A stretch of 64,000 nt of DNA from positions 19,363,036 to 19,427,035 of the forward strand of contig CM053326.1 in assembly GCA_028583605.1 (NCBI GenBank). Reading direction: 5' to 3'. The notes below the pieces were generated by a model. The model was not told where the DNA came from and made no database searches. It saw only the letters and a list, made by a program, of their open reading frames with translations. Shown here one piece after another: positions 20,837 through 31,004 of the stretch. The position numbers and the translations under genes are program-made. This stretch comes from Dastarcus helophoroides. Taxonomy: Eukaryota; Arthropoda; Insecta; Coleoptera; Bothrideridae. Each line of letters begins with the position of its first letter. Positions within the stretch are counted from its first letter, which is position 1.

Positions 20837-20866
20837 TTCTAGAACCCGGAACGGGATCTATAAATA
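20837..20866 (+). promoter_or_regulatory. Promoter-like block: heat-shock-element-like site and TATA box
   Basis: TTCTAGAA at 20837-20844 fits two inverted heat-shock units (nTTCnnGAAn), followed by a further GGAAC at 20848. A TATA box TATAAATA starts 15 bp later at 20859-20866. No coding exon follows within 250 bp, so this may be an orphan or decayed promoter, or the start of a gene whose first exon is untranslated. Confidence 0.35.
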
Positions 20867-21118
20867 GACGCTCAGGTCGGCGTTCCCTCAATTAGTTAAT
20901 TAGTCAATGAATAAGTTAGTTAATTAAACAGTGTTAATGAGTTAATTACTCAGTTCCGGAATTGGTTTGGAAATAAAGTGGATACAATTCACGAAGTATT
21001 AATCATTCGAACCGATAACGTGCAACACTATGTAAGGTAGCAGGTATTTGGGGCATTTTTTTAAGATTGATCACATTAAGATTATTCTGGGTAAATAAGG
21101 ACAAATCTTTAAAAATTA

Positions 21119-22009
21119 GGAGAGACTGGGGTATTGTGGACCGCCTTTTTATGTTGGCTAAAAACAGGCAAAAAAATATCTTTTTCTGAAAATTTCAGAG
21201 CTTGAATTTGTAGTACAACTAATAATCTCTCTTTGGGTCGCAGCAGTTTGGTCAAATTGTATTAAATTATACAACTTATAACAGTTGGCGCAAAAATTGC
21301 CTGTTTGGGATTTTGAAAAATGTCGGGTAATTACGGACCACTTTGTAAATCGATTAAAAATGGGAAAATGCAGTAGAAAAATGTTCTTGTTTTTAATTCA
21401 GAATGCAGAATGCAGATGCAGAAGATTTATTATGAAAGAGAAACAAAGTAAAGTGGAGTGACAAATGGCAATAAAAATCAGTTTGAAACGAAATAATTAT
21501 TTTACCAAAAAACTATTAGAAATTGCCAAATAATAATGCTGTGCTGAAAGTTTGCACGAATAATTACTTATATGCATCAAATACATGAAATTAGCTTGTG
21601 AATTGTAAAGAATTGAGTGATCCACAATTCCACGACAAAAGTGGTCCGTAATTCCCCGAAGGTCATTTTTTACAATATGGCAGCATATAAGTAACACAGT
21701 ACAAACTTCATGCAAAACTTCATGTTCCTCTCGAAGGCTCAAGGTTCCGTGAATATTATGAAGATATTTACTTGAGTTGGTTCTCGAAAAGTCTGGTCAA
21801 ATTAGAGGAAACTGAAGTGAAAAAAAAATTTCGAAGTATCCCATTTCTATTTAGTATTGAAGCGAGGTAACGGTTCGTGTACTGAAGGGAAAATGAGCTT
21901 AACATAAGGCGACCCGACGACAGATATTTGTAGCTATCAACCACCATAAGAAATAAAAATATGAAGCTGGTCCGCAATTTCCCGTGGTCCAAAATACCCC
22001 AGTCTCCCC
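21119..22009. mobile_element. Non-autonomous DNA transposon with TA target duplication
   Basis: The left end GGAGAGACTGGGGTATTGTG at 21119 is mirrored by GGGGAGACTGGGGTATTTTG read inward from 22009. TA dinucleotides flank it at 21117-21118 and 22010-22011. Inside, the phrase 'ggtccgtaattccccg' and variants recurs (near 21317, 21643, 21970). No transposase ORF exists; minus ORFs at 21497-21742 and 21768-21992 show no transposase motifs. The 891-bp length and TA duplication suit a Tc1/mariner-mobilised derivative, but the superfamily is uncertain. Confidence 0.7.
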
Positions 22010-22189
22010 TACTTTTGAGGTTGAAAACTTGAGAAAAACGTAGGCGACGAGATATTCAAACTAAATGATTTAATAATTTAAAAGTCCAACTTCAAAATGA
22101 ATCTATACCCAACTGTATTTTTTTTTTGAAATTTTTGAAGTTTTATCGTTAAGATAACCTTTAATAGACACCTTTTTAAAAGGATGAAT

Positions 22190-22700
22190 ATTATTTCTTA
22201 GATTGCTTCTTAAAGCTGCATCTGTTTAAAATTGATCACGCTAAGGTTATGGATAATCTAGTTATGGATAATCTAATTATGGCTATTTTAGGCTTGGAAT
22301 TAACTTTTCCAAGACATCCATTTTAAGACTGATTACAAAAAATTGCGATCTTTATAAAATTATATTTATCGAACAACCTCAACTTAAACAATCTTAAAAA
22401 GATCACCTTAAAGTAGACGATATTAAAAATGTTACCCCCAAGTAAGTCATTTTATGCGAATTACCATATTTTTAACGTTGTCTGTCTTCTTGGAGAATTG
22501 TAACGTGATTAATCTTAAAACGATTGCCTCAAAACAGATAATCTTAAACCAATTTCTAATTTTTAGCAGAAAAATAAAAGAAAAAAAGTTACTAAGAAGC
22601 TGATAATTTTTTTGGGAAAATCAGTTATATTTTTTGAGCTAATATGTTTAAGATTGATCACCTTGAGGGCGCCTCAAACAGTAATAAGCTTTTTTGCAAA
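22190..22700. repeat. Dispersed 'aatcttaaaacgattgcc' motif array, part 2
   Basis: Same word family as 20070-20660, on both strands (for example gattaatcttaaaacgattg near 22508 and gtttaagattgatcacctt near 22647). The intervening DNA element at 21119-22009 may have inserted into one originally continuous array. Confidence 0.5.
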
Positions 22701-24035
22701 AAATTAAATCTTCTACAACCTTGTTTTATAGTTTGTTTTTGTACCTAGAATAATAAGAAATTTAAAAACCCAAAAAAAAACAAAAATTGCTTAAATTAAA
22801 ACCTGTGATGTCACCAATTATTTGTCTCTGTAACTGTGACTCTCACAAACATTTTGTAATAAGTTTTTTGTAGAAAGTTAAATCTTTTTCAAACTTACTT
22901 CATGGTTTATTTATGTTGCTAGAATAATAAGAAAGTTATAAGCCAAAACATTGCAAAAATTGCAAAGATTAAAAACAGTTATCAGTTATTTAGGTTTATC
23001 ACTCTAAAGGCGTGATATACAAAAATTTTGTAATTTTTTTTTTGCTTGCAATTAAATTTTCTACCACTTTTTACATAGCTTTCAGATTAAATAAGTTGCA
23101 ACTAAGCAGAAAAATAAGAAAAAATAAAACTAAAATAAAAATCATTGACGTGCCAATTCTGAATTTGGAAAACACATTGAGAAATTAATTTGAATTGTAT
23201 TAATTAGCTTTTAGGTTGTTTTCTAAATTATTAGCAGCTTGTTTGCGACTTTCAGGCAAACAAAGCAAACAACTCCAAGAGATTTCGAGGAGGAAGCTAG
23301 GGGGGAAACAGCCCATTAAGATAACCCATCGTTTTCAGCATGCAGTAAAAATACAAAAAAAATTAACAACTGTTTTTAAACGGCAGTTTCCTCCACAAAC
23401 GTAATGTTTCAATCGCGTGCTTGTAAAATATTTTATGATAATTATTAGGTTAATGTATTATGTGGCGGGAAAACCTCTACAAATTTATTATTCGATAATT
23501 AGGGGACATTATTAAAAAAGGGTTTTCGACGGAAGAGAAAACACCTCGCTCACAATAGCAGAAATAATGACGGCTTTACTGGTTTAATAGGGAAATAAGG
23601 AAATTCGTTTAGAAGGCAATTTATGAAAACTGGCTTACTAACCTAGATTGAGAGGGAACAATTCAGTCATATAATTAGAATATTGTTACTCCAAAATAAA
23701 AAATGTATTTCAGGTAAGAATAAATGACAGGTTCGGTTGAGGGGCTGCGAACTTCACCCAGCTTCAAAGAATCTTGATTTATATAGTTAATTGTGAACAG
23801 TTTTTTTGTTTTATCAAGAATGTTTTCTTGGAAAATGCTTTGTTTCGCATTCGCTTTGTGGGTTCTTGGCGTCTTTACAACATCAATATTAATTAATGAT
23901 AAAAGTACAATAATTCCCTAATTACAGGGGATGGTGAAAGGGTTTGGTTTCGAAACGATATCCTGGCCGAAATCACTTCTTTTGATGAAAAAATTGCTCG
24001 CACCGTTCGCAAAACTACTGGAATATGTGAACAAC
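22701..24035. other. Intergenic DNA, nothing recognised
   Basis: AT-rich. The 62-codon frame at 23216 and the 65-codon frame at 23931 have no recognisable domain. Confidence 0.45.
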
Positions 24036-24245
24036 GGAAAATTTGTATACATCAATGATGGTAATTCTACGAAACACAAATTAAAGGTGACACATCAAGA
24101 CACTTTGATTGACACTCGCCTGTTATAAACTTATAGCCTAATGAACGACTAAAAATCTGTATACATCAACGATAGTAAATCTATGAAACGCAGATCAAAG
24201 CTGAAATTTCAAGACACTTTAATTGACACTTATTTTTTATGTACT
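24036..24245 (+). repeat. Diverged tandem duplication, about 112-bp unit
   Basis: Two units share gtatacatcaatgatggtaa / gtatacatcaacgatagtaa, 'tctacgaaacacaaattaaag' / 'tctatgaaacgcagatcaaag' and 'caagacactttgattgacact'. The first unit is about 24043-24120 and the second about 24157-24232. It is non-coding as far as can be seen. Confidence 0.65.
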
Positions 24246-26190
24246 GTCATCAATCAAGAATGGTCAACACTACTGATTTTCTGTGATGGCTTTGGCTAGG
24301 AAAGCTACTCGTGGACTTTATTTACGGTATTTATTGGATAAAGCGAAAATAAGGATCTTTCCTACGTTCGTGCAGGAGCAATAGTTTCGCTGTTTGTCAC
24401 TCGAGGCGTCAGGGCGTCTTTTTTGTTCCCATTCTGGGTAAATTTGCTTATTCGCCGTCGACTAACGCAAATGGAATCTTTCGATAAAAGCCCTTGTTCA
24501 ATCTCTTTATTAACTTAACCTTGGCTTTTGTCGTTTTTTACGATTGTCGGAGTCATTTGCATGTGGAAGTGTGTTTGAAAAGAGAGCTCAAATGAATTTA
24601 AATTTCTTTGAGATGAAAGCTTCGTGTATTCTTTCGCAAATAAGAACGTCATCGAAACCGAATTTCGACTTCGTTGCCTTCGTTGTTCTCTCTCGTATTA
24701 TTGCGTTTTCTTCAATTTGGTAGCGATATTTTTAATATTACTTGTTTCCTCGTATTACAGGCATTTTATAATTTAAGAATATTTGTGCGCAAAATATATC
24801 AGGGCCACCGTTAACATACATTGCTTGATAAAACATATTGATCCCTCCAAAAAAAAAAACCAACCTTATCCACCCTAATCGTTATTAAACGACCCTTTCT
24901 CATGTACAAGATTGAATTTCGATTTAACACCAAATAACATTAATGCCACCCTCCGAGTAAACTTATTGGGAATACACAATGTCGATTGACACGATTTTCA
25001 TAATAAAAATCAATCGAAACATCAAACATATTAAATTCGGTACATGGAAATCGCTCCACAAAGATTTGCGATTACGTACTCTGAATTTAAAACGGACAAC
25101 TTTCCTCGACCGAATTAAATTTTGTCGAATCGATGCAAGGAAATTTCAATGAGGTATGCAAATATGTATAAAGTGCGAAAATCCGAACCTAAATCATCCT
25201 TTGGGACTTTAAACTTTGTTGGGCGTGTCGAAACGTGCGTGCGATTATGCAGATTTGTTCTATTCAAAATAAAAAATAATTTGAGAGATTTTCCCACGCA
25301 ATTCTTTGGTAATCAGCTCGAGTACTTTGTGTAATTTTAATTTAAATACTGTGATGATTTTCGGACATATTCCCAAAGGTGACAACCGACAAAGTAACAA
25401 AAGTAGCAATTTTAAGATCCTTCGAGATTCCACTAGACTAAATATATCGAAAAAAAAGTCGAAATTTTAATATCCCGAGCCGCAAATTGCTAGATTTCCA
25501 GTTAAAACAGAAATTCTACAAAACAACTAGAAACAGCGAAAAAGTTACAGAAAATTCTAAAAATAACTCTAAATTTATATAGAATTGGAACTTCGAGATG
25601 TAAAATATTTAAATTTATTCTAAAAATGTTGATAAGGACTTTTAAAGTTTGATAAAACCCGGACATTTATAAAAAACGCATTTTAACTTGAAATTTTGAA
25701 AACAGAAGATTAAGACCAATTTTTTTGTTTTGTCAATATTTTAAAATTAGAGACAAAACATTTCTACAAAACAGCTTCTAGAATACATTTTCGAATTAAA
25801 GGTTGAAATTTTTGGAAAAAATAAAATCCTTCGGCGTCATCTTTGAAAAAATTCGAGAAAATAGCTCGAAATGTGCAATAATTTTTTTAACTATGATTTA
25901 ACAAATTCAATTTTAATCTCAGAATTATTAGAAAAAAGTCCACAACATATATAAAAAAAAATCATTTTAACAGCAGATTTCGAAAAAAAAAGTTTGAAAT
26001 TTCTAAAAAGAAATCGTAATTTCGAAATTAGTCAAAATTTTGAAATGAAATTCATTCATAAGATTCAAAAAAACAATTCACATTTCTAAAAAACAGCTTC
26101 TAGAACACGATTTTGAATTTAAAGCCAAAATTTTTAGAAAAAAAAACCTTTAACGTAAACTTTGGAAAAAATATGAAAAATTGCAGAAAA
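24246..26190. other. Intergenic DNA, single-copy-looking then AT-rich
   Basis: 24246-25400 is of mixed composition with no coding signal and may contain regulatory DNA. 25430-26190 is A-rich quasi-periodic sequence ('gaaattttgaaaa', 'tctaaaaaa'). The antisense pair of 60- and 70-codon frames at 25115-25334 is not gene-like. Confidence 0.45.
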
Positions 26191-26194
26191 TTGT

Positions 26195-26738
26195 AATCAA
26201 AGATTATCAAAAATTAGTATTTCAAAAATACTAATTTGATCTCAACACTTTAATAAAAAAAATTACATTTTCAGTAAAAACTCAACATTTCTAAGCACGT
26301 TTTGCACCAAAATTCGAAAATAGGATTGAACATTTTAAAATCAGAGATTAAACTTCGAGAAAGAAGTCAATAAAAAATTGAAATACAAATCTTGTCCTCT
26401 GAAACCAAGAAAAATTAAAAAACACAACAAAGGTTGCTCTAACGCGTTTGAATAGAGAGATTCCTCTGAAGATGATAGCTTGGCTATCGAAACGCGTTAA
26501 AGCAACCTTTCTTGTGTTTTTTAATCTTTATTGGTTTCAGGGCACAATATTTGTATTTTATTTTTTTTTTGACTTCTTTCTCCAAATTTAATCTCTGATT
26601 TTAAAATGTTTAATCCTATTTTCGAATTTTGGTGCAAAACATGCTTAGAAATGTCGAGTTTTTACTGAAATTGTAGTTTTTTTATTAAAGTGTAGAGATA
26701 AAATTAGTATTTTTGAAATATTAATTTTTGATAATTTT
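26195..26738. repeat. Large palindrome with about 260-bp arms, centred near 26467
   Basis: The left arm (26195-26460) and right arm (about 26475-26738) are inverted copies, with few mismatches, running from agattatcaaaaattagtat at the far left to its complement at the far right. At the centre sits the hairpin unit 26381-26556. The structure would extrude a long hairpin and transcribe to a long double-stranded RNA. Confidence 0.8.
26381..26556 (+). repeat. Hairpin repeat unit A with hammerhead-like core
   Basis: Long stem: 'cttgtcctctgaaacc ... aacacaacaaaggttgctct' pairs with 'agcaacctttcttgtgtttt ... ggtttcagggcacaa'. At the top of the stem TAACGCG (26439-26446) pairs with CGCGTTA (26493-26499). 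Between them lie CTGAAGA (26466-26472), one extra T, a 6-bp hairpin GATAGC/GCTATC with a TTG loop (26474-26488), and GAAAC (26489-26493). The order of parts is that of a type III hammerhead ribozyme. Stem I is poor and the extra base is non-canonical, so activity is doubtful. Confidence 0.6.
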
Positions 26739-26912
26739 GTCCCCTGAAACCAAGAAAGATTAAAAAACACAACAAAGGTTGCTCTAACGCGTTTGAATAG
26801 AGAGATCTCTCTGAAGATATTAGCTTGGCTATCGAAACGCGTTAGACCAACCTTTCTTGTGTTTTTTAATCTTTCTTGGTTTCAGGGGACAAGATTTGTA
26901 TTTCAATTTTTG
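26737..26912 (+). repeat. Hairpin repeat unit B with hammerhead-like core
   Basis: Direct copy of unit A, directly abutting the palindrome. The stem is better preserved: gtcccctgaaaccaagaaag pairs with its complement near 26876-26896. The centre has the palindrome AGAGAGATCTCTCT overlapping CTGAAGA, then TATTAGC/GGCTATC and GAAACGCG. Differences between A and B fall mostly in the small central hairpins. Confidence 0.6.
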
Positions 26913-29195
26913 AAGATAACAAAGGACCAGTCAACCAGATAACCAAGGACCAGTCACTTTAATAAAACGACTTCGAAATTAAAGTCGAATTTTTTTAAAA
27001 ATAAACATCCTGCTACGTAAGCTTTGGAAAAAAAGTGGGAAATAGCCCAAAATAACTCGAAGTGTTAAAATGTTCAAACTTAACGGTTTAATAAATTCAA
27101 GTTTGATCTCAGCATTTTAATAAAACAATCGAAGTTTCTATAAGAACTTAATATTTATAAGAATTTTTGCCACGAAATTGTGGAAAAAAGGCCGAAAGTT
27201 TGAGTTTAACCAAACTTTTGAAATTAGATACGAAATTTCGAGAGAAAAGTCGACACTTAGGCAAACGGTTCTATCAAACAATTTCGAATTTAAAGTCGAA
27301 AGGTTTGGAAAACAGGTTGAAGATTTAAAAAAATAAGTCAAAATTTTCAATAAAAAGTTCTCCAACTTTGAGAATTAATGAATTGCAGTTTAATTTTGGG
27401 ATTAAAGAAAGGGCCAAATGTTGAATGAAACTGCAACTTAAGCTTACAAATTCCAGAAAATAACTCGTAATTTATTTTAAAAAACTGTCAAACTTTGGGG
27501 TCAATAAATTGGGATTTGTTACCCGAGATTTTGCAGAAAAAAATCCAAAGTTCATTAAAAATGTCTAGTTTTTATCGAACTTTGGATTTTTCTGAAAACA
27601 AATTTGAGTTTGAACTCAAACTTTCGAGGAAAAAATGTAAAACTACGACAAAGAATAAATGGTCATAAGATTTAAAAAAAAATTTACTTTAAAACTGCCT
27701 GTCAAATTTAATGGAAAAATAGAAACATTTGAACCTAAACTGAAAAATTTGAAGTTTGAAAAGAAAAAAATTTGTAAAAATAAAATGTTCAAACATTGAC
27801 GATTAAAACAGTCTATACTTTAAGTCACAAATATTCCAAAAAAGGAACACTTCTAGGAGAATTTAAAAAAGTTGTAACTTGAATAAAAGCACGAAATTAT
27901 TTTTAAAAAAGTATCAAATTTTCGGATGTACATACAATGTTTAGATGTAAACTAAAAATTTTTTAGAAAAAATCCACACTTTGAGAAGAACTCTACATTT
28001 TAAGAAAAACTTCCACATTTTGAGAAAGTTTGAGAATTTCAAATTGCGATTGAATTCGAATTTATAGAAAAAGATGAATTTCTCGAGTTAAAATTCAAAT
28101 CATACTAATGCTCAAAATTTTGAAATTAGAATAAAAATTTTGACAAAAAGCTAAAAACGCTTATAAAAATCTTTTAATCTTGAACCGAATAAATCAAAAG
28201 AAAAAAGTAAAAAGTCGCAAAAACAAAGAATTTTAAAAATAATGTTCTATATTTTAAATTTTAAAAATCTCATGTTTAAGGGAAGTTTCGAGAATGAACC
28301 AGATTGGGAGCAAAACTCGAAATTTATTTTTTTAAAATACCTAATTTCCATTTGACAGAAAAATCGGCAAATTTCGAATTTAAATTCATTTCCATAAAAA
28401 ATTTGACATTTTAAATTTAAGTTAAAATATTGAAAGCAAAACCCAAACCTCAAAAATAAGAGCAACGTTTTTAGAAAAAGGTTACATTTCGAATTAGTTA
28501 AGAAAAACTAAAAACATCTATACTAAAAAAATGATATTTTCGAATTTAAAAAATTTCATAAATAATAACTCTACCATAAATTTCTTTATGGTAGTGAATT
28601 AGTAAGCAAACAATTATAAAATTATTTATGAATATTTTATTTTAATTATATTGATATTCTTGGCCTATAGTTTGGGAAATTTTGTATTTGTTTGGTCCTA
28701 ATATGAACGCTTTTTTTATAAACGAAAATATTTTTAATATCAGGGATATTTTTCATAATTCAATTAAATAACAACAAGAAAATATCAAATATTTACAATG
28801 TTCTGTCTTTGTTTGTGATAAGATGTTACGTTAAGAAAACAAACATAACAATATTCCTCGAATTTGCACATAAGATAGAAAAAGGTTATCAAAAATAACC
28901 CAAACTGGTCGCTCAGCAGAAAGGCAGAATTTAGACAAAATTGCAATATTGCTTATTTATTTTATAATTCTTATAAGCATTATTTAGTATACATCTTGAA
29001 TAACGCATTAGCAGTGATATACAAGGATGTAAAAAAAATTGCAATTTTTTTATGATTTTCAAGAAATTGTAACTCAAAGAAAAATAATCATGCAGAAAAC
29101 TTCTAAATAGCTATTTGTACAGTAATTTCTAATGTTAATTAAAAAGAATAATTATAGAGAATCTATTTAGCTCGCACAACTCTTTGGATATTAAA
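26913..29195. other. A-rich low-complexity intergenic DNA
   Basis: 26990-28560 is A-rich quasi-periodic sequence ('aaaatttcgaa', 'gaaaaaagtc'). The rest is ordinary AT-rich DNA. Frames of 70-75 codons on minus are compositional. A small hairpin taccataaa/ttatggta lies at about 28573-28595. Confidence 0.55.
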
Positions 29196-29237
29196 AATAA
29201 TGATGCCCAGTTCAAGAACTTATCCAAAGTATAATGA

Positions 29238-29483
29238 ATGGCAAAGAAAACATCGAGGGCGAATATCTCAAAGATAAAAAATTACCAGGCCAAAGTCGAT
29301 CAATTTATAAACCTGACCTTGAGGGAAAAACTCGAACAAGAAAATCTTTTTGGAAGATGTCGGAAAAGACCCCATTCGAGTCTGGGATTCACGCAAGCAA
29401 CTCCACAGCGGGACATAAATCAAATTATTTTCAATACATATACTCCAAGAAAGTTTGGCAAATATGCATCTGTTACTAGATAA
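29238..29483 (+). CDS. Possible small protein of 81 aa, unrecognised
   Basis: An ATG-started, TAA-ended frame encodes a basic, well-mixed protein (MAKKTSRANISKIKNYQAKV...) with LREKLEQENLFGRCRKRPHS in the middle and YTPRKFGKYASV near the end. Composition is richer in R, K, E, Q and G and poorer in F, I and N than chance frames nearby, and local GC is higher. The frame starting 4 nt upstream (29234-29479) is also open for 81 codons, so one of the two must be fortuitous; I prefer this one because it looks less repetitive and ends in a cleaner C-terminus. No signal peptide, membrane segment or known motif. It could be a single-exon gene, one exon of a larger gene or a retrocopy. Confidence 0.35.
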   Translation: MAKKTSRANISKIKNYQAKVDQFINLTLREKLEQENLFGRCRKRPHSSLGFTQATPQRDINQIIFNTYTPRKFGKYASVTR

Positions 29484-29844
29484 AAACGCGCCAGGGTGTA
29501 AATTCCTAACTATTTATTTTATTTGCTATGGAATTTCGTTGATGTTATGTTTTAAAAACTTTTCAATCTGATAACAAAGCAACAGCGTTGGTATTTTACG
29601 GAAATCGTTTGATATGTTTTCAAAGCTGTAATCTATTTTCCATGTAAATGACGTCGCTTTTTGATGAAAATAAAAAATCACGGAATGAATAATTTATAAG
29701 GCAATTTAACTGGAACACCTATCTATATGTTGTTTACTTCTTGTAAAAACTAGCCTATGAATAATTATTATTTAAAACAGTGGAAATCACGCAGTTATTC
29801 GCATTTTAAAGTCTTCTTAACGGTTTTTTAATTATTCAAGCACC

Positions 29845-29910
29845 ATCATTCGTGTGGCACAGCAATAGCGTGGAGTAGGGGGTCCCACGATCGAATCCGT
29901 TCGATGGGAG
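29845..29910 (+). repeat. tRNA-like fragment with polymerase III boxes, probable SINE
   Basis: gtggcacagcaatagcg (about 29853) resembles an A-box, and gatcgaatcc (about 29889) is an exact B-box match at normal tRNA spacing. Acceptor and anticodon stems do not form. This is a SINE head or tRNA relic, low confidence. Confidence 0.3.
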
Positions 29911-31000
29911 ACTTTTCTTCTGATATCAAAAAAAACAAAAACTTGTGTATGTTTTATCCAATAATCAATTGAAGCTAATGTAAGACATGTGTGCTAATCT
30001 GCCAATACATTTTGATTGAGACGCATTTTTTATAGAAACTGTAGCATAAATAAAAATGCAAGTAATTTATTTGTTGCATGTTTGATGTTGTGCTTTTTGG
30101 AAAAATAAATTTTAATAAGCAGGTCCATATTTAAAAAAACAAAGTTAATAATGGTAGAAAAAAACCGAAACGTCGCCTTTGGATCCAAACAAAACGACTT
30201 CTTAAAGCTAGAAAAAGTTGCCATGAGAGAGTATATTTTGTTTTTACATATCCTTACAAATAATATCAGAAAAAAATAAAATCTATTTTTAGAAAAAAAC
30301 AGTTTTTTTGTATATCCCTGGAAACAAATGCCTGTTTTCTGTTTTCCATATTATCGGACATGTTTGGCAACTTTGCTCCTTAAGTAACACTATATCTCCT
30401 ACCGTTTACGAGATCTTAATAGTTAGCATCAAATTTGTAACAAGATGATATGAAAAACAAACACCACTCACTCGCTCAGCCATCACGAAATCTCCTAAAC
30501 TTACAAAACTTAAGTTTGCCAAGTATGTTCCCTATACGATGTAGGCATCCGCAACATCCGCTAGATTTGACACCTAAGGGATTGAAAATGTTAAATCTTA
30601 TATGTAATGAACAGCCTCTGAGCTTTATGCTCCCAATAAATAAAACAAATGGTTGTTTGTAGAGTAAATATTCCAAGATTTACTTTATTTTCCTTTTTAA
30701 TGCAAAATTTTCCCCAAAGGGATTTCACGTTTAATTGCATTATCCCTACCTTTAAGTTTTTTTTTTCGTGTTATCAGATAAAGTAACTTTGGACTACTTC
30801 CTATTTGTTTTAACTTCAAAATGTTGTTGACAAATCGTAATGTTTGCTAGCAGCATTTTTTTCAATATTATGAATCAAATTGTCAAAATATATTAAATCA
30901 TTCGTTAAGAAAAATAAATTTATATCCTTCTTTGATCTTACCAATACACGGAATCAAATGAAAATGTTCGATAGCGTCGAGTACGTCAAATCCATTGCGG
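29911..31000. other. Intergenic DNA downstream of the kekkon-like gene
   Basis: Includes the 3' flank of the minus-strand receptor gene at its right side. The antisense pair of small frames at 30450-30676 is not convincing. No repeat end is obvious. Confidence 0.4.
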
Positions 31001-31004
31001 ACAA

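Noticed and set aside
29234..29479. 81-codon ORF in the +1 frame of the 29238 candidate
   Set aside because: It overlaps the better-looking frame completely; both cannot be the coding frame and its sequence is more K/S/N-rich.
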